A stretch of DNA of 64,000 nucleotides from JASJAR01 sp038530285 (GTDB taxonomy: Bacteria; Pseudomonadota; Alphaproteobacteria; Rhodobacterales; Rhodobacteraceae): contig JBCBCY010000006.1 of the NCBI GenBank assembly GCA_038530285.1, positions 1 through 64,000 of the forward strand. The letters are read 5' to 3'. The notes under the pieces were generated by a model. It saw nothing but the letters and a program-made list of their open reading frames with translations. It was not told the DNA's origin and made no database searches. Below are positions 54,507-63,175 of the stretch, one piece after another. The translations under genes were made by a program, and so were the position numbers. Position 1 is the stretch's first letter, and each line of letters begins with the position of its first letter.

Positions 54507-55373
54507 GTGCCATGGGATAGGGGCGGCGCTATCGCAAAAGGGACCCGACGGGACGGACGCAGCGCGTCCGAGACACGCGACGTTTTCGGACAGAACCTGC
54601 GCGTGCTTGTCGGCCGGTCGGCGTCGGTTGCCGCTCTGTGCCGGGACCTCAGGATTAACCGGACGCAGTTCAATCGCTACCTCGATGGCACCTCTTTCCC
54701 GCGCCCCGATGTGCTGGCGCGGATCACCCATCATTTCAATCTGGACGCGCGCATCCTCACCACGCCGATCGACCAACTGGATGCCGAGGCAGGATTGTCG
54801 GCACTTCTGGCCAATGTCGCGCCGAGCTTTGCGCATCTTGCCAGTGGCTTTGACCACAACCGGATGCCCGACGGGCTTTACAGGGTCACCTTGCCGAAAC
54901 TGACCGATCCCCGGGTTGTTTCAAGTCAATTGATCCAGCTGCGAACCGTCATGCCCGGCACGGTCGTCGCCGACTGGTCACTGCCGGCCTACTATGCCCG
55001 CCTGACCGGCGCAGAGCTGGATTGGTCCAGCCGCAGGGCCAGCGGCATCGTGCTGCAACATATCGACGGTGTGTCGTTCTATTTCTCGCACCCCGCCACG
55101 CGGGTCATAAGAAAGATGTATTTTTCCTACGGATTTCAGGGCGCAAGCCACATCCACACCGGTGTTGTAACCTCAACCACACAAGGGACAGCCGGGGCCC
55201 TGCCCGCCTTTCCGGCTGTTCTTCACCAGGTGCCCCGGCAGTTCGCCGATCACATGGCCGCGCGCCGCTCTTGCGGATTTCGCCCGCGGGAACAGGCCTG
55301 CGAGACATTCATTGAACATGCGCGAAACACGGGTTTTCTTCCCAGGCAATGGTCCGAACGCGCGGCCGGCTAA
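54507..55373 (+). CDS. XRE-like helix-turn-helix regulator with a C-terminal sensory domain
   Basis: A 288-residue protein. The HTH lies near residues 25-65: FGQNLRVLVGRSASVAALC, RDLRINRTQFNRYLDG, which looks like an XRE/Cro-type DNA-binding unit. The C-terminal part (LTDPRVVSSQLIQLRT, YYARLTGAELDWSSRR) may be a ligand or PAS-like domain. The GTG at 54507 is chosen as the upstream in-frame start, but the region has several other possibilities. Role unknown; divergent from a small hypothetical gene. Confidence 0.72.
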   Translation: MPWDRGGAIAKGTRRDGRSASETRDVFGQNLRVLVGRSASVAALCRDLRINRTQFNRYLDGTSFPRPDVLARITHHFNLDARILTTPIDQLDAEAGLSALLANVAPSFAHLASGFDHNRMPDGLYRVTLPKLTDPRVVSSQLIQLRTVMPGTVVADWSLPAYYARLTGAELDWSSRRASGIVLQHIDGVSFYFSHPATRVIRKMYFSYGFQGASHIHTGVVTSTTQGTAGALPAFPAVLHQVPRQFADHMAARRSCGFRPREQACETFIEHARNTGFLPRQWSERAAG

Positions 55374-55710
55374 GGGGTCGCCACGGTGCCACGCGCGGTG
55401 TGTCCGATTGTCCAGCCGGTGGATTTAGGTATAAGGTGGGCCGCACGACGAGTGCCGCAATGGCGCCCGCCGTCCAGGATCGTGGGATCGGGGCCCGGGT
55501 CCGTGAGTGGCAATATGCGCCCCAGACCACCACGATCACCGCTTCGACCATCAGATGCCCGGCGAAAACGCGCGCGCCCAAGAAAACGAAACGATGTCCC
55601 ATCAAGGGGATAAAGGCCCGCGCAGGGCCAAGCGCGAGTAAGGGAAACCCGACCTGACGTGACGTCCAAACCGGTCTGATCGGTCATGTCCACGGACCGT
55701 CCGTCAGGTG

Positions 55711-55743
55711 ACAAAAAAGACAGGGCCCCCGAAGGGACCCTGT
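55711..55743 (-). terminator. Rho-independent terminator downstream of nrdJ
   Basis: On the minus strand ACAGGG pairs with CCCTGT around a CC/GG and a TTCG-type loop, then six T. It lies about 200 bases after the nrdJ stop. Confidence 0.7.
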
Positions 55744-55835
55744 GAGTTTCGCTGATCAGGCTCGTTCTGTGTACCGCCCGGTTTCTGCCTGCGGCCTGAC
55801 CCGCGTCAGGGGCGAACGCATCCACCCCGTGTGAC

Positions 55836-55859
55836 GTTGAAGTCCCGAAGGGCTTCAAC
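55836..55859. repeat. 24-base hairpin downstream of nrdJ
   Basis: GTTGAAG and CTTCAAC form a 7-bp stem, extended by a T/G wobble and CCC/GGG, with a GAA loop. It lies about 80 bases after the nrdJ stop; role unknown. Confidence 0.5.
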
Positions 55860-55941
55860 GAGCGGGAGGGAGCAATTGCAAAGCAAATGCGGCTCCCGCC
55901 CGTGTTACCTGCCACCGAAGTCGTCGGCCGCAGGCAACCCT

Positions 55942-58900
55942 CTAGCTACACCCGCTCGTTCCGCCGCAGGTGTTGCACTTCATGCAGGTGCCGTTGCGCA
56001 CCAGCGTATAGTTCCCGCATTCGCCGCAGGCCTCGCCTTCGTAGCCCTGCATCTTGGCCTTGGCGGACGGGTCCATCGACACCGTGCCGGTGGCCAGGGC
56101 CGTGGTGTCCCCCACCTCCGGGACGAGCGTTTCAAGCGCTGCCTGGGGGTCGCCAGTGGCGGCGAAAGCAAGCGTGCCGCCTGCCCCGCCCTGAAGAACG
56201 GTCAGTTCCTGTGGCGCCCGTCCGCGGAGGTAGCCTGCCGAGACCACTTTTTTCAGGACCTCGACAGGGTTCGAGCCATTGGCACCGGGCACTTCAGAGA
56301 AGTTCCGCTTGCCCTCTTCCTCGCCCCGGCCCAGGTCATCGAAGGTGGGGCCTTCGGGGACCACATGAGCAAGGTCGGTCCGGTCGAGGTAGGACACCGC
56401 CAGTTCCCGGAAGACGTAGTCGAGGATCGAGGTCGCATTCTTGATGGTCTCGTTCCCCTGCACCATTCCGGCAGGCTCGAATTTGGTAAATGTGAAGGCG
56501 TCGACGAATTCTTCCAGCGGCACGCCGTATTGCAGGCCCACCGACACCGCAATGGCGAAGTTGTTCATCATCGCCCGGAAGCCCGCGCCTTCCTTGTGCA
56601 TATCGATGAAAATCTCGCCTAGATTGCCGTCGGCATATTCGCCGGTGCGCAAGTAGACTTTGTGCCCGCCCACGATGGCTTTCTGGGTGTAGCCGCGCCG
56701 CCGCTGCGGCAGCTTTTCGCGGTCGCGTGCGATTTCCTTGACGATCACCTTCTCGACGATCTTTTCGGCCAGAACGGCGGCCTTTTCGGGCACCGACCCG
56801 CTTTCCAGCGTCTCGGCGGCTTCGTCATCGTCTTCGACCAGGGCTGCCGCCAAGGGCTGGGACAGTTTCGACCCATCGCGGTAAAGCGCATTGGCCTTGA
56901 TGCCAAGACTATGGGACAGCTCGTAAGAGGCTTTGCAATCCTCGATCGTCGCATCGTTGGGCATGTTGATCGTTTTCGAGATCGCGCCCGAGATAAACGA
57001 CTGTGCTGCCGCCATCATGGTGATGTGACTGTCCACGGACAAAAAGCGCTTGCCCTTTTTGCCGCAGGGGTTGGCGCAATCGAAGATGCTCAGATGCTCG
57101 TCTTTCAAGAACGGCGCACCTTCCAGCGTCATCGTTCCGCAGACATGATCGTTGGCCGCGTCGATGTCAGCCTTCGAAAACCCAAGGTGACGCAGCAAGT
57201 CAAACGATGGATCGTTCAGCTTTTCGACAGGGATGCCCAGGGTGCCGGTGCAGAAATCCTCACCCAGGGTCCAGTGATTGAACACAAACCGGATGTCGAA
57301 AGCTGATGGCAGGGCCGCCTCGATCTTTTCGATCTCGGCGGGTCCAAACCCATGGCCCAAAAGGGCGGTGTGGGTTATGCCGGGCGCATTGCCCAGGGTG
57401 CCGTGACCCACCGCGTAGGCGATGATCTCTTCGATCTCGGCCGACCCGTAGCCCTGCTTTTCAAGGGCGGCTGGCACCGACCGGTTGATGATCTTGAAAT
57501 AGCCACCACCGGCGAGCTTTTTGAACTTCACCAGCGCAAAGTCGGGCTCAATCCCCGTGGTGTCGCAATCCATCACCAGACCGATGGTGCCGGTGGGTGC
57601 GATCACGGTGGCCTGGGCGTTGCGGTAGCCGTGCTTTTCGCCCAGCGCCAGCGCTTCGTCCCAGGCGCCCTTGGCGAGATCAATCAGGGCCTGGTCAGGG
57701 CAATTGGCTGCGTCCAGCGCGACAGGGGCGACATTGATCGCCTCATATCCTTCGGTCGCCCCATGGGCCGCGCGGCGGTGGTTGCGGATGACGCGCAACA
57801 TATGGTCGGCGTTGCGGGTGTAGCCCGGGAAAGCGCCCAACTCGCCAGCAATCTCAGCCGATGTCGCATAGGACACGCCCGTCATCAGCGCGGTCAGCGC
57901 CCCGCACAGGGCACGGCCTTCGTCGCTGTCATAGGAATAGCCCATGTTCATCAGCAAGCCACCGATATTGGCATAGCCCAGCCCCAGCGTGCGGAAGTCA
58001 TAGGACCGCTGCGCGATCTCCTGGGATGGGAACTGCGCCATCATCACCGACACTTCCAGCGTCAGGGTCCACAGACGCGTCGCATGCATGTAATCTGCTG
58101 ACTGAAACACGCCGTCCTTCAGGAAGGTCAGCAGGTTCATCGAGGCCAGGTTACAGGCCGTATCATCGAGGAACATGTATTCCGAACAGGGGTTTGAGCC
58201 GCGAATTTCACCGTCTTCGGGGCAGGTATGCCAGGCGTTCACGGTGTCATGGTATTGAATGCCGGGATCTGCGCAGGCCCAGGCCGCATGGCCCACCTGT
58301 TCCCACAGATCGCGGGCGCTGATTTCTTTGGCGACACTGCCATCCTTGCGGTTCAGCAATTCCCACGGCGCGTCATCCTTGACCGCCTGCAAAAAGGCGT
58401 CCGTCACCCGTATCGAGTTGTTGGAATTCTGGCCCGACACGCTGGAATAGGCTTCTGAATCCCAGTCGGTGTCATAGGTCGGGAATTCGATGCTCGCGTA
58501 GCCCTGGCGCGCATAATCCAGCACGCGCTTGACGTAAGTCTCCGGGATCGCGGCTTTCTTGGCATCGCGCACGGCGTCTTTCAGGGCCGGGTTTACCTTG
58601 GGATCATAGGCATCCTCTTCGGCGCCGTCCCAAGTGCCAATAGCGGCGAACAGCGCATTCAGCTTCTGCTCGTGCATCTTGGACCCCGCCACGATCGACG
58701 CGACCTTTTGTTCCTCGATGACCTTCCAGTTGATGAAATCTTCGATATCGGGGTGGTCCGCATCCACGATGACCATCTTGGCCGCCCGCCGCGTGGTGCC
58801 ACCCGACTTGATCGCCCCCGCCGCACGGTCGCCGATCTTCAAAAAGCCCATCAGGCCCGAGGATTTGCCCCCGCCCGACAGCTTCTCGCCCTCGCCGCGC

Positions 58901-59586
58901 AGGTGGCTGAAGTTCGTCCCCGTGCCCGAGCCGTATTTGAACAGGCGCGCTTCACGCACCCACAGGTCCATGATGCCGCCGTCATTCACCAGATCATCGG
59001 CACAGGACTGGATAAAGCAGGCATGGGGCTGGGGATGCTCATAAGCCGATTTCGACTTCGTCAGCTTGCCGGTCTTCCAATCCACATAGTAATGGCCCTG
59101 GCTTGGCCCATCGATGCCGTAGGCCCAATGCAGCCCGGTGTTGAACCACTGGGGGCTGTTGGGGGCCGCGCGCTGAGTGGCCAGCATGTGGCGCATTTCG
59201 TCGTAATAGGCGCTGGCGTCGGCCTCGGTGCTGAAATAGCCGCCCTTCCAGCCCCAATAGGTCCAGGCCCCGGCCAAACGGTCAAACACCTGCTTGGCGG
59301 AGGTTTCGCCGGTCGTCTCGTCGCCCGCGGGCGCCTTACGCCACAAGAATTCGGGCACGCCGCGCTCTTTGACGGGCTTTAAGTCGGTCGGCACGCCGGC
59401 TTTGCGGAAGTACTTCTGCGCGATCACGTCGGACGCCACCTGGCTCCAGCTTGTGGGCACTTCCACATCGTCCAGCTTGAACACGACGGTCCCGTCGGGG
59501 TTGCGGATTTCCGACGACGTCGTAGTGAACTCAATCCCGTCGTATGCGTCTTTGCCTGCCTTGGTGAACCGCCGTTCGATCTGCAT
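55942..59586 (-). CDS. nrdJ: Class II adenosylcobalamin-dependent ribonucleotide reductase
   Basis: Makes deoxyribonucleotides without oxygen dependence, using coenzyme B12. The 1214 residues are typical of the long alphaproteobacterial NrdJ. Features: active-site GSNPCSEYMFLDDTACNLASMNLL (Cys and Asn-x-Cys-like core), SSVSGQNSNNSIRV, YGSGTGTNFSHLRG (nucleotide site), APTGTIGLVMDCDTTGIEP, and a C-terminal zinc-ribbon CGECGNY...CMKCNTCGG with the shuttle Cys. The ATG at 59586 follows GGAGATGAGG. It has a long 5' region. Confidence 0.97.
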   Translation of the reverse strand: MQIERRFTKAGKDAYDGIEFTTTSSEIRNPDGTVVFKLDDVEVPTSWSQVASDVIAQKYFRKAGVPTDLKPVKERGVPEFLWRKAPAGDETTGETSAKQVFDRLAGAWTYWGWKGGYFSTEADASAYYDEMRHMLATQRAAPNSPQWFNTGLHWAYGIDGPSQGHYYVDWKTGKLTKSKSAYEHPQPHACFIQSCADDLVNDGGIMDLWVREARLFKYGSGTGTNFSHLRGEGEKLSGGGKSSGLMGFLKIGDRAAGAIKSGGTTRRAAKMVIVDADHPDIEDFINWKVIEEQKVASIVAGSKMHEQKLNALFAAIGTWDGAEEDAYDPKVNPALKDAVRDAKKAAIPETYVKRVLDYARQGYASIEFPTYDTDWDSEAYSSVSGQNSNNSIRVTDAFLQAVKDDAPWELLNRKDGSVAKEISARDLWEQVGHAAWACADPGIQYHDTVNAWHTCPEDGEIRGSNPCSEYMFLDDTACNLASMNLLTFLKDGVFQSADYMHATRLWTLTLEVSVMMAQFPSQEIAQRSYDFRTLGLGYANIGGLLMNMGYSYDSDEGRALCGALTALMTGVSYATSAEIAGELGAFPGYTRNADHMLRVIRNHRRAAHGATEGYEAINVAPVALDAANCPDQALIDLAKGAWDEALALGEKHGYRNAQATVIAPTGTIGLVMDCDTTGIEPDFALVKFKKLAGGGYFKIINRSVPAALEKQGYGSAEIEEIIAYAVGHGTLGNAPGITHTALLGHGFGPAEIEKIEAALPSAFDIRFVFNHWTLGEDFCTGTLGIPVEKLNDPSFDLLRHLGFSKADIDAANDHVCGTMTLEGAPFLKDEHLSIFDCANPCGKKGKRFLSVDSHITMMAAAQSFISGAISKTINMPNDATIEDCKASYELSHSLGIKANALYRDGSKLSQPLAAALVEDDDEAAETLESGSVPEKAAVLAEKIVEKVIVKEIARDREKLPQRRRGYTQKAIVGGHKVYLRTGEYADGNLGEIFIDMHKEGAGFRAMMNNFAIAVSVGLQYGVPLEEFVDAFTFTKFEPAGMVQGNETIKNATSILDYVFRELAVSYLDRTDLAHVVPEGPTFDDLGRGEEEGKRNFSEVPGANGSNPVEVLKKVVSAGYLRGRAPQELTVLQGGAGGTLAFAATGDPQAALETLVPEVGDTTALATGTVSMDPSAKAKMQGYEGEACGECGNYTLVRNGTCMKCNTCGGTSGCS

Positions 59587-59764
59587 AACTGCCTCATCTC
59601 CGTATTCGCGGGGTCCCGTCTTTGATGCGCGGGCGCCCGTCTGGTTTCCTGCCGGCCGTTTGCGGGGACAAAAGCACCACGGTGTCCGGACAAAAGGTCC
59701 AGGGCACACCGACATGGCCAAGGCCTGTCGGTTTCTCTGCGTGGTTCTGCCTGGCGTCCCCAAG

Positions 59765-59780
59765 CCACAAGATGTAGTAG
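59765..59780. promoter_or_regulatory. Candidate NrdR-like box upstream of nrdJ
   Basis: CCACAAGATGTAGTAG is close to the 16-base NrdR consensus ACACWATATMTWGTGT (its half CACWA...TWGT matches). A related CCACAAGATATGATGG occurs on the minus strand at 60196-60211. NrdR usually binds two boxes about three helical turns apart; the second near copy is not clear here, so this is tentative. Confidence 0.4.
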
Positions 59781-59847
59781 CCCGCCTGCCAGCCAGCACA
59801 ACCTGACGTATACGACCACAAACCGTCAACGGAAAAATGTAACGCAA

Positions 59848-60306
59848 ATGTAAGAAAATTTGTTTGACGCGACCGGGGTGATCTTGCAGCCCGCATTAAC
59901 CTTCGATTCCTCCCCAGATGGGGCTGATCTGCGTCCACACTTCAGCCCGCAGCACCGTGGTCGGAAAAGCCATGCAAAGCGGCTGACTTAGCTTGATTGC
60001 TTGAGGATTTGGCTGAAGGCAGCAGCCTTGAAACTCAGCGCTTATCAAACGCCTCTGTGGATTAACGCCGAGGGTGTACCGGGCAAGCACAGCGCACGAA
60101 GTGAGTCCTGCAGGTCACGGTCAAACCGCCCAAGCCGCCGCCGCGTACATGATCGCAACCCAACGATAGCCACCACACCGGGCCGCCGCAGGCTGCCATC
60201 ATATCTTGTGGTGGTTCAGGCTCCGGCAGGATTCGGATCTGCCCGGCGGCCAAGCGGCCTACCATATCTAGGTGTTGATGTCGGACCTGGCCCAAGGGCC
60301 GATATG
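59848..60306. other. 459-base region with no supported gene
   Basis: AT-poor intergenic DNA between the nrdJ promoter area and tRNA-Pro. It contains the inverted NrdR-like element at 60196-60211 and a 67-codon minus frame at 60062-60265 without a ribosome-binding site. No cobalamin riboswitch B12 box is visible in the first 250 bases before nrdJ. Nothing else is recognised. Confidence 0.6.
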
Positions 60307-60383
60307 TGGTCGGGGCGGCGAGATTCGAACTCACGACCCCCTGTACCCAAAACAGGTGCGCTACCAGACTGCGCCACGCCCCG
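60307..60383 (-). tRNA. tRNA-Pro (anticodon UGG)
   Basis: Read on the minus strand: acceptor CGGGGCG/CGCCCCG, D-stem GCGC, anticodon stem CCTGT/ACAGG with loop TTTGGGT (anticodon UGG), T-arm GTGAG TTCGAAT CTCGC, discriminator A and an encoded CCA. Length is 77 with CCA. All stems pair. It reads the Pro CCN codons. Confidence 0.96.
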
Positions 60384-60428
60384 ACACACTGGCGGCGTCT
60401 TACATAAGTGCCACGCCGCTGGAAAGCC

Positions 60429-60896
60429 CTATTCGCAGGGCCAGGCGGCCACTCCGGCGTCATGGATCGAGGGATGGCGCATCTGCGCGCCTTCGGCGAT
60501 CCCCATGGGGCCCGCCAGCCCGCCGTTGATCTCAAGAACAAACTTCACGCCCGCCCCGCCGTCAATCAGGGTTTCGTCCAGCGGAACCGCGTTTTCATGG
60601 ATCTTAATGACCGTACCGGTTTCATCGGCAAAGATCATATCCAGCGGGATCAGGGTGTTTTTCATCCAGAAGCCCGCGCGTTGCGGCGCAGGATAAACAA
60701 AGAGCATCCCCGCGCTGGTCGGCATCGTCTCGCGGTTCATCAACCCAAGCGAGCGTTCCTGGGCGTCATCGGCGACTTCGACCGTGAAGCGTGCCGCCCC
60801 GAAATCGCCGCGAAGTTCGACGGTGTCATCGGCACAGCTGGCAGCAACCGGCCCCGCAAGCGCGACAAGAACACCCGCAAGAAGGGCGCGCATCAT
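60429..60896 (-). CDS. DUF192-family exported protein
   Basis: A 155-residue protein with a Sec signal (MMRALLAGVLVALAGPVAAS). Conserved DUF192 segments are RSLGLMNRETMPTSAGMLF, FWMKNTLIPLDMIFAD, and VPLDETLIDGGAGVKFVLEIN. The family is common but not biochemically assigned. Its ATG overlaps the stop of the upstream cold-shock gene (ATGA), so it is the second gene of that operon. Confidence 0.9.
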   Translation of the reverse strand: MMRALLAGVLVALAGPVAASCADDTVELRGDFGAARFTVEVADDAQERSLGLMNRETMPTSAGMLFVYPAPQRAGFWMKNTLIPLDMIFADETGTVIKIHENAVPLDETLIDGGAGVKFVLEINGGLAGPMGIAEGAQMRHPSIHDAGVAAWPCE

Positions 60897-61483
60897 TCCT
60901 CTTCGTGATCGGGAAGTGCGGCTTCCCAGCTGGTCACCTGGGTGGCCATGCGGCCACGCTTGCCTTCGACAACCCGCAAGCTGACGGCCTCACCGGGTTG
61001 AAGTTCAGCCAGGCCGGACCGGCGCAGCACTTCGACGTGCAAAAACACATCTTCGCCGCGCCCGAAGACATTCGCAAATCCGAAGCCCTTGGCTTTATCG
61101 AACCATTTGACGCGCGCAGGCTCCAACGGCACCGACATGTCCACATCAGGGCCGATGTCCGGGATCGCCTCGCCGTCAATCACCGGCGATGGCGGATCGA
61201 TCCGCAGGACCTCAACGGCCTGAATACCCCTTTGAGTCTTCTGTACCGTGACCTCGATCCCGGCGGCATCCGCCACCGAGGACTGGCCGAAATTCCGCAG
61301 AACATTTGCATGCAGGAGGATATCAGGACCGCCGGTGTCGGCGACCACGAATCCGAAGCCCTTGCCCGGATCGAACCATTTTACGGTGCCTGAGACCGTC
61401 ACTAGGTCTTCGTCTGAGTCGAAATTCACAGTACTGTCATCCCAAGCGGCCTTTTGGCCGGATTTTTTCTTAATTTGTGCCAA
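60893..61483 (-). CDS. Cold-shock protein with two CSD domains
   Basis: A 196-residue nucleic-acid chaperone made of two cold-shock domains: VSGTVKWFDPGKGFGFVVAD (1) and PARVKWFDKAKGFGFANVFG (2), each with the RNP1 KGFGF and an RNP2-like VFLH/ILLH. A linker and an Asp/Glu-rich tail separate and follow. The start is TTG at 61483, with GAGGGG just upstream; a hairpin precedes it. Two-domain CspA-type proteins are typical of alphaproteobacteria. Confidence 0.92.
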   Translation of the reverse strand: MAQIKKKSGQKAAWDDSTVNFDSDEDLVTVSGTVKWFDPGKGFGFVVADTGGPDILLHANVLRNFGQSSVADAAGIEVTVQKTQRGIQAVEVLRIDPPSPVIDGEAIPDIGPDVDMSVPLEPARVKWFDKAKGFGFANVFGRGEDVFLHVEVLRRSGLAELQPGEAVSLRVVEGKRGRMATQVTSWEAALPDHEEE

Positions 61484-61501
61484 CAGGCCCCTCTAGCGCA
61501 A

Positions 61502-61537
61502 GCTAAATTGAACGCTCCGGTGCAATTCAACTTTAGC
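61502..61537. repeat. Hairpin between pdxH and the cold-shock gene
   Basis: GCTAAA-TTGAA pairs with TTCAA(C)TTTAGC, an 11-bp stem with one bulged base and a 13-base loop. It could terminate pdxH and also lies in the 5' leader of the cold-shock gene, 19 bases upstream of its TTG. Confidence 0.5.
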
Positions 61538-61548
61538 GCTAGCGATTC

Positions 61549-62151
61549 TCAAGGCGCCAGCCGCGTCACACTCCAATCCGAACGCGGCGTTTCGCGGCGC
61601 CAAAAGTAGCGATCATGAAGCCGGAAGTCGCCGTCGGCCCAAAACTCGATCTCAAGCGGTGTCACGCGAAACCCACCCCAATGGGGCGGACGCGGCGGGT
61701 TATCCCCATGGGTCTGGCTGGCCGTTTCAACCAGAGCGAGCAGTTCGTCGCGCGACCCGATGGCGCGCGACTGCGGAGAGGCCCATGCGCCCAACCGGCT
61801 TTGTAAAGCACGGCTTTCGTAATACGCATCGGCAATCGGGCCGTCTTCCTTTTCAACGGTGCCGCGAATGCGCACCTGACGCTTCAGGGTTTTCCAATGC
61901 AGCGACAAGGCGGCCTTTGGGGTGGCGGCCAGCTCGCCCGCCTTTGTCCCCTCGTAATTGGTGTAAAACACGAAAGCGTCCGCTTCGATCCCCTTGATCA
62001 GGATGATCCGCACATTTGGCATGCCCGCGCGATCGACCGTCGCCAGGGCGGCCGCATTCGGGTCGGCGATTTCCTGCTCAGCCGCCGCGTTCATCCAGCT
62101 TTCGACCAGCCGGACCGGATCATCACCGGCAAAAATACCTGTCCGCTGCAT
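61549..62151 (-). CDS. pdxH: Pyridoxamine 5'-phosphate oxidase
   Basis: FMN enzyme that makes pyridoxal 5'-phosphate from the amine or alcohol phosphate. It has 200 residues. MPNVRIILIKGIEADAFVFYTNYEGTKAGEL (split: NVRIILIKG, FYTNYEGTKA), LHWKTLKRQVRIRG, SRLGAWASPQSRAI, and the end FWRRETPRSDWSVTRLAP give the PdxH pattern with the FMN Lys/Arg residues. It is divergent from fabI across 152 bases. Confidence 0.96.
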   Translation of the reverse strand: MQRTGIFAGDDPVRLVESWMNAAAEQEIADPNAAALATVDRAGMPNVRIILIKGIEADAFVFYTNYEGTKAGELAATPKAALSLHWKTLKRQVRIRGTVEKEDGPIADAYYESRALQSRLGAWASPQSRAIGSRDELLALVETASQTHGDNPPRPPHWGGFRVTPLEIEFWADGDFRLHDRYFWRRETPRSDWSVTRLAP

Positions 62152-62303
62152 AAGCGTTCCTTCTTATTACGGGCCGTTCCCCTTCGCCCCGACATAGTGC
62201 GATGCGGTGCGGAACAAGCCCGGGGCGACCCTTGCTGGGCCGCGCCAATTGGCGTAGAGCGCTGCATTACGATGCGGCGACGACGGGCGAAAGGGGTGGT
62301 CGA

Positions 62304-63110
62304 ATGACAACCGGTTTAATGGCGGGAAAACGCGGCCTGATCATGGGGCTTGCCAATGACAAGTCCATTGCGTGGGGGATCGCCAAGGCCCTGTCGGGTG
62401 CGGGCGCAGAGCTGGCGTTTTCCTACCAGGGGGATGCGCTCAAAAAACGGGTGGATCCCTTGGCCGCAGAGCTGGGCTCGGACATCGTTTTACCCTGTGA
62501 CGTGGGCGATGCAGGGTCCATTGATGCGCTGTTTGCCGCGCTGCAGGACCGCTGGGGCGGGCTTGATTTTCTGGTTCACGCCATCGGGTTTTCCGACAAA
62601 AACGAATTGCGCGGCCGCTATGTCGATACGTCCCGCGACAACTTCCTGATGTCGATGGACATTTCGGTCTATTCCTTCACCGCCGTGGCCAGGGCCGCAG
62701 GCGCGATGATGACCGATGGCGGCGCGATGCTGACGTTGACCTATTATGGGGCCGAAAAGGTCATGCCACACTATAACGTGATGGGCGTGGCCAAGGCCGC
62801 TTTGGAAGCCAGCGTGCGCTATCTGGCCGAAGATTTCGGCCGCGACGGTATCCGCGTCAACGCCATCTCAGCGGGCACGATCAAGACGCTGGCGGCCTCG
62901 GGCATCGGCGATTTCCGCTATATCCTGAAGTGGAACGAGTACCATTCGCCCCTGCGCCGGAACGTCACCATCGACGATGTCGGCGGCTCGGCGCTCTACC
63001 TGTTGTCAGACCTTGGCAGCGGGGTCACCGGCGAGGTGATGCATGTGGACGCGGGCTATCACGTCATCGGCATGAAAAACCCCGATGCGCCGGATCTGTC
63101 GCGCAGTTAG
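62304..63110 (+). CDS. fabI: Enoyl-ACP reductase (NADH)
   Basis: Completes each round of fatty acid elongation by reducing trans-2-enoyl-ACP. The 268-residue SDR protein has the FabI start GKRGLIMGLANDKSIAWGIA, LAFSYQGDALKKRV, VHAIGFSDKNELRG, and the catalytic LTYYGAEKVMPHYNVMGVAKA (Tyr, Tyr-x6-Lys). It ends GYHVIGMKNPDAP. The ATG at 62304 follows GGGGTGGTCGA. It is the target of triclosan-type inhibitors in the family; resistance cannot be read here. Confidence 0.96.
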   Translation: MTTGLMAGKRGLIMGLANDKSIAWGIAKALSGAGAELAFSYQGDALKKRVDPLAAELGSDIVLPCDVGDAGSIDALFAALQDRWGGLDFLVHAIGFSDKNELRGRYVDTSRDNFLMSMDISVYSFTAVARAAGAMMTDGGAMLTLTYYGAEKVMPHYNVMGVAKAALEASVRYLAEDFGRDGIRVNAISAGTIKTLAASGIGDFRYILKWNEYHSPLRRNVTIDDVGGSALYLLSDLGSGVTGEVMHVDAGYHVIGMKNPDAPDLSRS

Positions 63111-63175
63111 GCTCTTGCGGGGGGCTGACTGGCGAGGCTAAACCTGCGTCTGACCACCCCGGGGGGACGTGATCT

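Larger units (their letters stand above)
55374..55941. other. Non-coding stretch between the HTH regulator and nrdJ
   Basis: 568 bases without a gene I can support. A 98-codon minus frame ending at 55309 starts with a membrane-like MMGHRFVFLGARVFAGHLMV, but it has no ribosome-binding site and overlaps the HTH gene. The stretch holds the nrdJ terminator (55711-55743) and a hairpin at 55836-55859. Confidence 0.6.

Noticed and set aside
55309..55605. 98-codon minus-strand frame overlapping the HTH regulator end
   Set aside because: Hydrophobic start is suggestive, but there is no ribosome-binding site, and the second half is Arg/Pro-rich shadow sequence.
59587..59860. Cobalamin riboswitch before nrdJ
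   Set aside because: The conserved B12-box sequences are not visible on the minus strand in this leader; a covariance search would be needed to exclude a divergent form.
60062..60265. 67-codon minus-strand frame downstream of tRNA-Pro
   Set aside because: No ribosome-binding site, Pro/Arg/Cys-rich product and no recognisable motif.
61526..61545. TTTAGCGCTAGCG as a second LacI-type operator
   Set aside because: Only partly symmetric and explained by the hairpin arm between pdxH and the cold-shock gene.
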